From Chytridium lagenaria (Eukaryota; Chytridiomycota; Chytridiomycetes; Chytridiales; Chytridiaceae), in the NCBI GenBank assembly GCA_025449115.1, contig JAHLKC010000328.1, forward strand, positions 1-13,654: DNA of 13,654 nt. The letters run 5' to 3'. The notes under the pieces are model-generated. The model searched no databases and was not told the DNA's origin. It was given only the letters and a program-made list of their open reading frames with translations. The position numbers were made by a program, and so were the translations under genes. Below are positions 1 to 9,304 of this stretch, one piece after another; the stretch's first letter is position 1; every line of letters begins with the position of its first letter.

Positions 1-2
1 TA

Positions 3-250
3 CAACAGGTGGAGAAGGAGAGTAGTTCTTTGAAAGTCTGCGCTTTCTGCGACCTGCCTTTACCCCATATGCTAATGAAAAATGATGCCCTTTCCAAGAG
101 CAATATTGCCGCTTCTCTTTCTTGTTGAACTGTGGACACCAAGTCGCAAACAATGCAAGCGACCCAGTTCGAAGTGCTGGCCAACGTTTAGCAAAAATGC
201 AGTTACAGTGCGAACGGCAGTCAATATGGCCACCCCTTTTCATAAGATGA
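3..250 (+). CDS. 3' end of a gene with a CxxC motif, possibly Rtc4-like (partial)
   Basis: The 5' part lies outside the window. From base 3 the frame reads about 41 codons containing KVCAFCDLPLP, then meets a stop near 121. Adding one base in the TTT run at 118-120 opens a second segment that runs to a TGA at 248-250 and contains LLNCGHQVANN and QRLAKMQLQCERQ. Seen: a C-x2-C pair followed by LPLP, then later Cys/His residues (NCGH, QCER). From memory of the family, the Rtc4 (restriction of telomere capping 4) domain of fungi often carries a CPFCDxPLP signature, and the resemblance rests on that motif only. It could be another zinc-binding protein. The true C-terminus is uncertain because a further frame break or intron after about 215 cannot be excluded. 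The gene converges on TBCCD1. Confidence in coding is moderate; confidence in the family is low. Confidence 0.5.
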
Positions 251-360
251 ATATTTCAAGTTATCAACCTTATTTTTCACACTTGATCTGAGTTTCTTTA
301 TTTTTTTCTTTTTTGTTTTTAGATCATTTTGGAGATGTAGACTGTATTCAACGATCATTG

Positions 361-366
361 AATAAA
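361..366 (+). terminator. AATAAA polyadenylation-type signal
   Basis: A perfect AATAAA lies about 110 bp after the stop of the left-edge gene, in a T-rich 3' region. The 251-512 interval otherwise holds only the convergent 3' ends of this gene and TBCCD1. Confidence 0.4.
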
Positions 367-512
367 TATTGATGAATTATCGCCTTTCTGCGTCGACGTC
401 CGGACTATAATTTTGCCCCATATCCACTTCCTTCCCTCTCTTTGTCTCTCAACCCCTCCAACCAAACACTCACAAGCATTTTTAAGTGAAGATCCGGATC
501 CTGCAATGCTCC

Positions 513-976
513 TCACTCATGCCTCATGCTTAATGTTACCATCAGATCCTTCCCCAGCGCAATCAAACTCGTCATTCCTGCAACCCTCCCCGTCTTTGAA
601 ATCCATTCATGAAACCGTTCCTCAACCTGAACCTTGAAATCCTTTTCCGTTATACCAGCATTGTCTCCAAGATCCGTGGATGGCGCCACAGATGCCACAA
701 TGCTGGGTGTCGCGTCAGTTGAGGCGTTGGTGGATACAGGTTCGGCGGAAACTGCAAGAGGGATCGAAATAGAACTTTTGGCAGATGTCACAAAGGCGAG
801 ACAGGCTTCGGAGAAGGCCGAGTAGGCCGCGGGTGGAGGGATTGGGATAGGAGTGGAAGACGAGGATCTGTGAATATTTTTGATTTTAGTTTATATTTTT
901 TTATTGTACGTTGGGGTATATAAGAGAAGATGGTAGCATTGTGAAACAAAAAGAAACAAAAGCAGGAACAACTGTG

Positions 977-1045
<69 letters not shown>

Positions 1046-2936
1046 TAGTAATTACTCACGCGTTAATCTGAATTGGTATTTCTGATGGAAAGAATTGGGA
1101 TGGCGGAAGTAGCGAGATACACGAAGTTATCCGTTCATCTCCCAATTTCGTTTGCGTAAACTTCCATAGCTCTAACCCTTCATCCCATCGATTCTTCTTC
1201 CCTGATCTATCCCAACCTAATGCATCCAATTCATCACCTAACCCCTCATACCATGTATCCAACGGTCCAATCACAACCTTTACTGGCTTTTCTTGAGGTT
1301 CATTTAATGACTCGGATGATGATGTAGCTGCGACGACGAAGACAACGACGCAGATACCAACGCCAAAGCCTCCCCTGTCCACACCAACGGTCTCGTCATG
1401 TCGCAACCCCAACTTCCACCCCCACCCCCTCCACCGTGACAACCCCAGCAACCCCCGCCACACATGTTTTGATGCATCGATGCACATGCAACCGCGTCAC
1501 CACAGGCCCCGTTGTTACGCGAGATGACTTCAGTGATGTCACATGGAGGGATTGAAGAGGGCCTATGATATGGACGGTGTTGGTCAGACGGTGGAGGTGG
1601 AGAGTTGGAGGTTTTGGTTGGAGGGTGGCGGTGGGGATCAAAAGGGTTTGATTGCGTTTGCGGGTGACGAGGACTGGGAGCGGGAAGAAAATGGAGATTG
1701 GTTTTGTTTAGCATTTTGGGTGATGGGTGATGGGTGATGGAGAGTGGAATGAATATAAATAATTAACGTTAAAACAGAAACTAAATCTCGACGAAGAAAG
1801 GCAAACGCAAGGTAAAAGCTACAGCTCATCCACGAAAAGCAAGGATACAAAGACAAGATAGATAAAATGAAAAAAAAATCCCTAGAAAAAGACTGGAACA
1901 TAGAAACCAGAAAAGAAGAAGAAAAAAAAAACAACATAATATTACGAAAGCTCGTAAAGAAAGGGATTGAAGTAAAATTTAAAAAAAAAAAACAGAAAAA
2001 GAAATTAATAACAACACAACAAAGAAAGAACCTGCACTTACTAGGATCACACATAAACCACGGTCCATCCCCACAATCCTCCACCCCAACCGCAACCCCA
2101 TTCTCCGTCACCCTCAACTTCCTAAACGTCCCCACCCTCTCCTCCATCATCCACGCCACAACCCCCTGAATCTTACCAGCACTCGGTCTCGGCTCCTTTG
2201 TCAAACTCCTCCCCAAATACGCCCCCACACTCTCCACAACGCCAACATCATTCAAATAATGCCTATGTGCCGACGTCGCTGTCTCCATCACCGTCACATT
2301 CTTCGTTCCAGCTTCCCGAGTCCCCACACCGAAAAACACCCGATCAAGAGCATCCACCATCTCCTCTTCATACACTACACCGTCAAGAACCTCACCTACC
2401 ATTCCTCCACCTCTTCTTAAAACCCCAACAAGATAAACCCACCACCCCGCATGGTTCTTCCAAAACCGATGCGCTCGTCCCCTCCCCATCGCAATCTCTA
2501 CAGGAAGCATTGAAGTACTCGTTGAAACCATCTCTTCGTCTTGTTGTAATTGATTGAACGTCAATAAAAGAATATCCAACATTAATGGATCCAACGTCTC
2601 TCCTTCCGCATCCTCTTCAACCGTACCCCACACACATCTCTCCCGTCCAAGCACCGTGCAAAAGAAATCCCAATACACCATCGCTACATCCTTACTCCAT
2701 CCAAACCATCGTCTTGTCAAATCCAACCATACCCTTGAGTGAATCGTATACGGGTAGGTGGAATCAGGCAGCCCGTGGTCACGTAATGCCGTTCCAGAGA
2801 CCTTGTGGGCTTGGTGGGCGGTGTGGAAGGTTTGGGTGAATTGGAGAAGGGAGTTTAGGTTGAGGGATTTGGTGGAGGTAGGGGGCACCGGGAGGAGACC
2901 CATGTCGGAAAGCCAATCTCTTAAAAACACACGCAT
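513..2936 (-). CDS. TBCCD1: TBCC domain-containing protein 1 (TBCCD1), three exons
   Basis: Exons run 2936-2042, 1673-1060 and 867-513. Both introns are GT-AG and keep phase, giving about 621 residues after two one-base repairs (human TBCCD1 is about 557). The N-terminal domain (residues 1-300) has the VPPxS segment and a YP...W...(K)DxAxxYxxFF block at about 61-92, as in animal TBCCD1. The C-CAP/cofactor-C beta-helix starts just after exon 1 with THxHRL-type rungs (TLHLHRLTNTVHIIGPLQ), then TRLHVHRC, TRPLVWTG, VVIGPLDTWYEGL and SLLPPSQFFP. The C-terminal KDFKVQVEERFHEWISKTG (about 579-597) matches the family's terminal helix. TBCCD1 localises to centrosomes or basal bodies and affects their positioning; unlike TBCC it is not known as a tubulin GAP. 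Breaks: one base missing within about 1398-1480 (C4 at 1407-1410) and one within about 1300-1375 (C4 at 1372-1375). The start is the first ATG in frame and aligns with the family N-terminus; the frame stays open upstream to about 3100, so a longer start is possible. Confidence 0.88.
868..1059 (-). other. TBCCD1 intron 2 with a 67-bp T tract
   Basis: The donor AACGC|GTGAGT (1059) and acceptor ATTCACAG (868) join GC|A in phase, linking IPIQIN to the C-terminal exon. Residues on both sides match TBCCD1 order (LLPP...IPxxI, then a variable linker, then the terminal EWI helix). A second AG directly after the T tract would shift the downstream frame and is not used in this model. Confidence 0.78.
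977..1043. repeat. Uninterrupted 67-bp A homopolymer (T on the coding strand)
   Basis: Bases 977-1043 are all A on the plus strand. It sits inside TBCCD1 intron 2, about 15 nt past the donor and over 100 nt before the acceptor, so it is not the usual polypyrimidine tract. Confidence 0.98.
1674..2041 (-). other. TBCCD1 intron 1
   Basis: The donor CCTA|GTAAGT (2041) and the acceptor after a pyrimidine tract ending CTCCCAG (1674) join codon A|TC and continue directly into the first rungs of the TBCC domain. At 368 nt it is long for this window. It carries A-rich tracts on the plus strand and three copies of a 7-bp repeat. Confidence 0.8.
1718..1740. repeat. Tandem GGGTGAT, three copies plus GG
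   Basis: Three perfect 7-bp units inside TBCCD1 intron 1. No function is evident. Confidence 0.9.
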
Positions 2937-3407
2937 GGTTGTCCTTTCCGCACCACGGAACACATACAACCCGTTGGTCCTTTTTTGTATGTTTTTGAAT
3001 CGAGGGATAGATACGGCAATGTGATGTGAGCCGGTTTGAAAGTTTTGTTGATGGATGTTTTGATGTGATGCTGCTTGACGCTGCAGATGGGCTTGATCTA
3101 ACCTTTATTTTTGTTTGTTTTGACAAAAATGTTTAGCACAAATACTGCTCGTCCGTCACTGCTCTAGTACGATTCCTTCATCATCTCTATGACGCACGAT
3201 ACTTGTCGCATAAACTCAACACGTTGCTCTCTCATCCACTTCCTCTACTTTTCCTCTCCTTTTTATTAGGTGAAATCATAAATCCATAGCTTTTGCATGA
3301 TAGCAGTCTATTTCTTTGTATATGTACGTTCATTGCAGCCGAAGGGTCCCAGATTATATTATTATCATCGCTTTCTTCAAGCCCTTCTATTACACTATCT
3401 GAAGCCA

Positions 3408-3666
3408 CTACCGAATCATGAAACGATCATCCACCTTTCGTGTGAGGGCTTCAATGGATTCTTTGATACGTTCAATTTGTCCTCGAATCCTTCCAACATC
3501 TCTTCTTTATCACTTGGTATCTTCTTCCGCTCGGCTTCTTTATCGCGATTGTTACTGCCTCCTCCAACCCCACCTCCTTTCGGATAAAGACAATGATAAG
3601 AATGATAATGGGCTGCAGGATGACGCCAAAGAGGATCAAAAACATCTTCATATTCTTTTTCCACAT
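3408..3666 (-). CDS. Small membrane protein with a coiled-coil tail
   Basis: I do not recognise the family. The ATG at 3666 opens MWKKNMKM followed by a hydrophobic stretch (residues about 9-28, FLILFGVILQPIIILIIVF) ending in IRK. One missing base near 3575-3581 moves the frame to a Gly-rich linker and a charged segment (NNRDKEAERKK). A second missing base near 3490-3510 moves it to a heptad-like tail, QIERIKESIEALTRKVDD, ending at TAG 3410-3408. With both repairs the product is about 86 residues: a short lysine-rich N-terminus, one transmembrane helix and a C-terminal coiled coil. No signal-peptide cleavage site is evident, so a signal anchor is likely. An AG acceptor after a T-rich stretch just upstream may end a 5'UTR intron. 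It lies between TBCCD1 (same strand, 470 bp downstream) and a divergent gene. The split frames lower confidence. Confidence 0.5.
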
Positions 3667-3987
3667 CCGTTTTGTTCCTATGTTTAAGTAGCAACAACAA
3701 TAGCAAAAAAAAAAAAAAGAAAAGAAGACCGATTAAAGACGGATCTATTTTACATCTGATGTGGATGTCCATCGATGCTGTTGAAGGATCGGAGGAAGGA
3801 TATGTACGCAGACCTGGGTGCGATAATGTTAATGTGCTAAACGTCACCCAAGATTCCTCTGCGCTTTGCAGTCATTTCCAAAAACATATGGCCATGAGAG
3901 GGGCTGGAACCCCCATAGACCTTAGACGTTTGCTCTTGTAGATATTTAGGAGAGGTGGCGGAAAAACAATATTTTTGAGACACCACT
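3667..3987. promoter_or_regulatory. Divergent intergenic region, probable bidirectional promoter
   Basis: About 320 bp separate the start of the small membrane protein (minus) from the start of the spliced gene at 3988 (plus). It holds an A-rich run at 3706-3718 and no convincing TATA box. Promoter activity is inferred from gene arrangement only. Confidence 0.35.
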
Positions 3988-3999
3988 ATGTCCGATTCA
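3972..3999 (+). repeat. Bipartite element copy 1
   Basis: TTTTTGAGACACCA, then 7 bp, then CGATTCA. The same two blocks at the same spacing recur at 12102-12129 on the same strand. Here the spacer contains the proposed ATG of the downstream gene (3988-3990). Confidence 0.6.
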
Positions 4000-5230
4000 T
4001 TACAGCGTCCAGTCACCGACGAGTCGTTCTGTCGACAGGTACGGGTATCATCCATCTCAAACATCAATCATGTGTCTGGTACTTATAGGTTTGTTTCAGA
4101 TGGATAGCTTATCACAGCAATTGAATGCGTTACGGAGTCGGGTTGCGAATTCTGGAAGAGGCGGTGGCAGTATTAACCCAACATCTGTTGTAAAGACCCC
4201 AACACCTCGAAGTATGGGTCAACGATCGTTACGAACAATGCACAGCTCTCCTTCGTTATCTTCTTCGGGGAAGACAAAAAGTCCTCCAGATAAGCAGGCA
4301 AAACCATCGAGGCATACAGGTTGGGGAGGGAATCTTTAGAACTTGTCGTTGCAGAGCCTCTGACCATCACACTAGATGACAGCAGCATATGGGAACGGTC
4401 TCAAAGCAACAACCGTCAGTCAGATTATAAAATAACCTTATCTCCAACCCCTCAATCGCGCACCGCAGGCACCCACAACCACCCCCTCCTCGCTGTTCTC
4501 CTTCCCTCCTCTGAACTTGACCCCCCAACAATACCCTCCCCCCGCCATCAAACGACTCGGCACAAACCCGCCCCATACACACCGTCATTGGATCGCCACC
4601 CCGACACATCCTTCCGCTCAGACTGGTCCGACATTCGTGCAGAAGACTCAGTGAGCTGCCGTGAAATCGGACAGCTTTTCAAAAACAATGAGGAGAAGGA
4701 GGAAGAGGGGGATGATGGGATTTTAAAGTTATTGGAGTGTGTCCATCTCGCTCTGGGGGATGAGTCCGTGCAACAGAGTCGAGGACGGAGGGTATGGTCA
4801 ATCAGGGAAGATCTTGAATGATTCGATGGGAGCAACGCCACAATATCATGCAGCCACCAAGCATCCAGCATCTCGTGAAAGTACACCACGGCATGGAAGT
4901 TCTCTTGATACAAATCTTTCGCGGCCTGCTCTTCGTGATCAGAGCAATAAGGAGAGGACGATGTATGCCAAATTACCGCAAATGATGAATATTCCGAGAA
5001 TAGAGTATGAATCGCTGGTGATGGATAATGATGACACGTTTTTAGAGGTAACTTCGTATTCGTTGCGGTTTACGTTGCTAACTTTTACTGTTAAGCGCGT
5101 CATAGCACCTGTCATGGCAAAGTACGTACCGCCATCCACGCTACATTCGAGGTCAAATCCTGGTACTTTTCTGTATGATAATACCTCAATGTCACATATA
5201 CTACCTTCAAAATATCACACTGCCAAATGA
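3988..5230 (+). CDS. Spliced protein of unknown function, low-complexity middle
   Basis: Not recognised. Exon 1 (3988-4038) encodes MSDSLQRPVTDESFCRQ and is joined in phase over a 61-nt intron to MDSLSQQLNALRSRVANSG, a short possible helix. A Ser/Thr/Pro/Lys-rich segment follows. Adding one base in the GGG run at 4328-4330 continues it as GESLELVVAEPLTITLDDSS, then a long Pro/Ser/Thr region, then a more ordered part (SDIRAEDSVSCREIGQLF and GILKLLECVHLALGDE). Near 4740-4860 the frame changes again. The shift differs from the others (two missing bases, or an intron such as GTATGG at 4791 to an AG near 4859). The last part reads GKILNDSMGATPQ, KLPQMMNIPRIEYESL and, after a 48-nt intron, RVIAPVMAKYVPP, ending in TGA at 5230. 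The ends look like a conserved fold around disordered sequence. The 4740-4860 structure is unresolved. Confidence 0.5.
4039..4099 (+). other. Intron 1 of the 3988 gene
   Basis: CAG|GTACGG to TTTCAG|ATG, 61 nt, phase 0. An alternative acceptor at 4088 (TTATAG) would shift the frame. Confidence 0.6.
5048..5095 (+). other. 48-nt intron near the 3' end of the 3988 gene
   Basis: GAG|GTAACTT to TGTTAAG, with a GCTAAC branch-point-like sequence about 18 nt before the acceptor. The length is a multiple of three, so retention would only add 16 codons. Confidence 0.55.
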
Positions 5231-6249
5231 TATATAGAAGATGTTTTGTACGCATTTGGCAACGGTAGCTGAAGACATATTAACCGAATGAAGGATGATC
5301 ATGTAAATGAAAGATAGAGACTTTGATTTAATATATTTTATTCAAGCAGAATTACAGGATTATCACTGCAACAAAAACAAGTAATGGAGTAAGGAAGGAT
5401 ATCACAATAAAGCCTTAGAACTCTTTGTATTAATTATATCGACATACTCTAGTTAATAAAAACTCAATCCTTCAATTTTTGGGCTTAAAACCGTTTTATT
5501 CTCCATTGTATGTTTCATACAACTTCGTTTTCTAGCTCTTACTTTTTATTCATTTTTATTAGGTCGCAACGGTAATATTTATCATAATTGCTATTAAATA
5601 AGTTTGATTTTTGCCCGGCTCATCCTATAAAACCCACATGTGCGCTTGTAGAATACAATTTCGAATATCTGATTAAACTAAAGTTCTTCCGTATTTTTTG
5701 TTCCTAATAGAGAGTTTCTTTTTATTTTCTTTGGTTTATAATGTTTGGACTTAACAAGTGACAGCGGGGTGGGACCTCAACAAAATTGTATCCAACGACG
5801 ACGCTTTATGTTACCATTTTCGAAAGATTCACTAGGTAAAATGTTCTTATGAGCAATTAATGACTTTTAAAAAAGAAATGATTCGAAAAACGTTTTGACA
5901 ACATTTAATTAGGACATCACTTCTTGAATAACTACAACAAATAGCAATACCGTCATAATTAATGGCATCATTGTTCCAATGCGCTTATTCTAAAATGCTC
6001 CTTATACTTACGTCCTCCAGTGTCCTCTTCCCGTAACGGCAGAAACTTGAGAGAAAGAAAAACAACAAAACAAGGGTTAATGATATTACCGAAATAAGAG
6101 CAACGGAAGAGTTGAATAGGAGCGCGTAAAACTACAAAAAAAGCTGGGATCTTTGAGAAGTGTCACGTTTATATTAAGTCTGGGAGCGCCTTCCCTTTAT
6201 CAAAGACCATACCATCAGCATCATTTCCGAGTTCCGCACGCGCGCTATA

Positions 6250-6477
6250 ATGAGCGCAAGCAACAACAACCTACTCTACAATTCCATTCAAAAAAACAAA
6301 AACGAGATAACGGAATACTATGCCAAAGCTTCTCTTCTGGGCATCCTAGTTTCCCAAATTTATAATAACAACGCTTTCAGAAGCAACTCCCGGACTACGC
6401 TGACCTGCTGTAGTTGCTATACAAAGCATGCAAACCTACTTACTCCTCCTGTTTATCTCGCTTATTATTTTAAGTAG
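6250..6477 (+). CDS. Weak ORF, hypothetical
   Basis: The ATG opens MSASNNNLLYNSIQKNKNE and continues through ITEYYAKASLLGILVSQIYN, 75 codons to TAG. The frame is open upstream to about 6174 (about 100 codons in all), which is long for such AT-rich DNA. The proposed reading has a plausible amphipathic composition. However, the opposite strand also reads well locally (RAELGNDADGMVFDKGK at about 6240-6180), there is no homology I recognise, and there is no promoter or splice support. It may be a chance ORF. Confidence 0.2.
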   Translation: MSASNNNLLYNSIQKNKNEITEYYAKASLLGILVSQIYNNNAFRSNSRTTLTCCSCYTKHANLLTPPVYLAYYFK

Positions 6478-6599
6478 CTCCCGATAGATTTGATTAAAAT
6501 TGCGCAGAACGATTCGACTCCAGAGAAAGCTTTTATTATTTGTTTCTATACCAACCCTAATCCTTTTTTATGTAGTAGAACATGGACACGGTAGGTTTT

Positions 6600-6628
6600 G
6601 ATTGTGATATAGTTTTTAGATCACAATC
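6600..6628. repeat. 9-bp perfect inverted repeat, 11-nt loop
   Basis: GATTGTGAT, 11 nt, ATCACAATC. It could form a small hairpin or be a dimeric protein-binding site. It lies in a non-coding stretch about 720 bp before the 7344 gene. Confidence 0.7.
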
Positions 6629-7164
6629 TTCTACGTACGTGATTTTCAACAATTTAGAAATCCTATCCACAGCCCATCCACAGCCAGCCATCTCTCCATC
6701 TTTGTAAATAAATTCACTCAGGGTGTGTTTCAATTAGAATGAACCAAACAACAAGACTAAAACAACAAGGAAAAAAGAAGAGTCAGGCACTGCGTGATAC
6801 GCGGTTCAGCCATCGTGTGAGTCAAAAATGCTCAGTTTAAGAAATTTAATTTTATATATAACCTTGAAAAGTTGCTAGGGGTGAATATTTGGTAGAGATT
6901 TCATAGCACAAGGGCAGAGAGAGTATTAGGGACTGCTAATGATTCAATATCAGTCAAATAAAATGCCGAAATATTGATAGTAAATAATATTCCTGATATT
7001 TTATTGAATGTGTAATTATAAAAAGATGCCAGACTTTTAATTGGCGCAAGGAAAGAAGGGGTGAAACTGTAATTATTTTTCTTTTTTTTATTTTTTTAAA
7101 TAAAAGAAAGTGATTCATGAATGGTGACACTGAAGCACAAGGGCAAGAAGCATTAAAATTGTTG

Positions 7165-7177
7165 TTTTATAAAAATA
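7165..7177 (+). promoter_or_regulatory. TATA-like element of the 7344 gene
   Basis: TTTTATAAAAATA lies about 170 bp before the ATG. It is followed by a C/T-rich leader (7190-7340) of the sort common in highly expressed fungal genes and by a good start context (ACAACCATG). Confidence 0.5.
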
Positions 7178-7343
7178 GACCTTGCCGCACCTCGCTTGAG
7201 ACCGTCAACCAAACCTCTAATAGACCATCGCACATCCAATTCGTCACCTGTAGCCAGCATCTATCAAGCTTCAACTGCCTACCATCACCACATCTTCTAT
7301 AGACATCCTTACCTTCCCACCTTCTTAGACTGAAATAACAACC

Positions 7344-8112
7344 ATGTTCGCCAACTCCTTCAAGTCAATGGCCCTCGTCGCCTTCTTCATGGCTGTCTCT
7401 GTCATGTCACAAGCTGCCATTCCTTATCCTTCTGGATGTAATGCATGCAACAGTCTCGGCGCAAGCATCATTCAGAGTGCAGGACAAACGTTACTTCAGT
7501 GGTGAGTTTAGTGCAATTTGAATGGACTGATCCATGTCTTTCTTTGTGGGCGATCTGGACTTGGGAGGGATGGATACCAAGTATAAAAGATTCTAGGACT
7601 GTAGGAATTTCAAACTATAAGCGGATGTCAACCTGCCAGCGGATGTATCATTGCTTTGAGAGCTGCAAATCTGACTCAATCTGTTACAGGACGACAACAT
7701 TATCCTTGGTATCGCCACATGCATGTGCGGCGTCCTTACCTCCACCGGCGGAGAATGCGGAACCTGTATCTCCGGCAGCCCCACTCATCGTGAAACCTCT
7801 GCTACGCCCTCTTCAACCAACTCTATGAAGCCTGCACAGCCTCCGCCGCTGCGAACGACTACGTTGCCGCCGCAAACGTCATCAACCCTATTCTCCGTCA
7901 ATCCCTTTCCACCAACACTATCGCTGTTCCATCATCACTGGTGCCTCTACTGCTTCAACGACCACCAGTAGTGCTGCCATTACTACCTCGGCGAACGGTA
8001 TCGGAGCTGTGACGGCCACCCCTCCAAGTCGAGTGCGACCGCACCGCAACGCCTTTTCTCGACCGTTGTTGCACTGTTCATTATTGGCTTTGTGGCTTCC
8101 ATTGCTCTTTAA
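7344..8112 (+). CDS. Cysteine-rich secreted, probably GPI-anchored surface protein
   Basis: Two exons (7344-7501, 7690-8112) give about 194 residues after four one-base repairs. Residues 1-24 are a signal peptide with a hydrophobic core (MALVAFFMAVSVM) and likely cleavage after SQA. The mature part has about nine cysteines in a regular pattern: C-x2-C (GCNACNSL), a single C, C-x-C (ATCMCG), C-x2-C (ECGTC), then NLCYALFNQLYEAC. An Ala/Asn-rich helix and a Ser/Thr-rich stalk (TGASTASTTTSS) follow. The end is a hydrophobic tail, STVVALFIIGFVASIAL, directly before TAA, the usual form of a GPI-attachment signal. Breaks: about 7468-7475 (exon 1), AAA 7793-7795, about 7929, and CCCC 8019-8022; each needs one added base. 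Without repair the frames end early. No named family is recognised. A role at the cell wall or surface is inferred. Four breaks could also mean a decaying gene. Confidence 0.72.
7502..7689 (+). other. Intron of the cysteine-rich protein gene
   Basis: CAGTG|GTGAGT to CTGTTACAG|GACGAC, 188 nt. It is phase 0 once the exon 1 frame break is allowed for. The end of exon 1 then contributes an extra cysteine (ECRTNVTSV) in front of DDNIILGIATCMC. Confidence 0.75.
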
Positions 8113-9304
8113 ATATTCTTCAGTTTTTTCTTTCTCTCTCTCCGTATATTTTAACCCGAGTTTTTAAAAAGCCCTTCTCTGTTCCACGACGATTTCGTTA
8201 AAATCAATCCCCACAATATCCTTTTATCCGTTTCTATTTAGCCATTCTCAGCTCTTCTCGGTTTCCGGTTCCACCCTAGACTTCCAATTCTTTTTAAGGA
8301 GTTTTGTTTTTTTGTTTATGTGATGATCTACCGTTTTTTGTCCTTTATTTTTCTCTTTATTTTCATTGATCTGGAAATAGTCTAAACATTGTTTGAATTA
8401 TTCCGTTTTATTCTATTTTGCGTGTTCTTGCGTTTTGGTATATCTGCCTTCCTCTTTTTTTGTTCATGTAGTGACGTGAAGCATCAACAAAGGTTTCTAT
8501 TGAGATAATATTTTTAGCAAGAGCTCTTTTAAGCATTTTTTCTGATTATTTTCTTTCCGTATCTCTATTCAACCTGCTTTGTAAAGGTTGTTCCTGTCTA
8601 TGTGCGTTAAGGTTGCAATCCAAATAATTGGTACGTCTTTTTTTTGATTATGGTTTGGGTTATACGTTGGACCAAGAAACCCAGAAAATAAAACGTAAAA
8701 CATAACACGCCTCACAGTTGTGCATAAAGTTGCGAGACTGAAAGGATAAAAAGGATCCCCCCCCCATTTTCATTAGTTTTTCAAGGCCTTCAAATTCCTT
8801 TCGTCGCAAATCTTTGTTTCCCTTATACTAATTTAAAATCATTTGGTTGTTTTTGATTATACATATATCCCTTTTTCTTTATAAAATATCGAGCGGCAAC
8901 CCAATACCGTCAATAAATTCCTCGTAAGACATTTATTCCACTTTTTTTTCTCTCTTTAGCATCATGTAATTCAAAAATATCCCCGTTAACCTTCCTTCAC
9001 GACTTCAATCCATGTTACTAAGGTTGAGAGTAAATCTCTCTAATGACTAGACTCGCAATGCTAAAGTTTATGTACTGGCATGATCTCCGTTCAAGCAATT
9101 AAGGTAGCATTAGGTAAATCCCATCATCGTCCGAATTTCATTACTGCCATTATAGCAAAGGCTGGTTTACACCGGTTTAGGACTTGACGCATTTTTGGGA
9201 ATTCACTAGACAAACGTGTAATAGTGGTTATTTAGAATGCAAATTAATATGTACTGTACAGCTGGACAGGGGTCTTTGTCACCCGTCTTATATGTCGAAG
9301 AAAA
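8113..9304. other. T-rich 3' region and intergenic spacer
   Basis: About 1.2 kb between two converging genes. It has long T-rich stretches just after the 8112 stop, a C9 run at 8757-8765 and no ORF of note. A 22-codon minus-strand ORF (9192-9124) is too short to support. No RNA gene was recognised. Confidence 0.6.

Larger units (their letters stand above)
5231..7343. other. AT-rich intergenic region, 2.1 kb
   Basis: It begins with the 3' region of the 3988 gene (A/T-rich, ATTTTATT-type sequence near 5330). It holds one weak plus-strand ORF (6250-6477), a 65-codon minus-strand open stretch (6162-5968), a 9-bp inverted repeat (6600-6628) and the promoter of the 7344 gene. No RNA gene or mobile element was recognised. 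Confidence 0.6.

Noticed and set aside
977..1043. Poly(A) tract as the tail of a processed pseudogene or LINE-type element
   Set aside because: No gene-like or reverse-transcriptase sequence precedes it and no flanking direct repeats were seen; it sits within a well-supported intron.
3880..3965. tRNA-like T-arm on the minus strand (GGGGG-TTCCAGC-CCCTC)
   Set aside because: No matching acceptor stem, no D-loop GG, and no anticodon arm with a proper loop could be placed upstream.
4548..4913. 121-codon minus-strand ORF inside the 3988 gene
   Set aside because: Antisense to better-supported coding sequence with its own introns; no recognisable protein.
9124..9192. 22-codon minus-strand ORF beginning MRQVLNRCKPAFAIM
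   Set aside because: Too short, with no splice or promoter support, in an AT-rich spacer.
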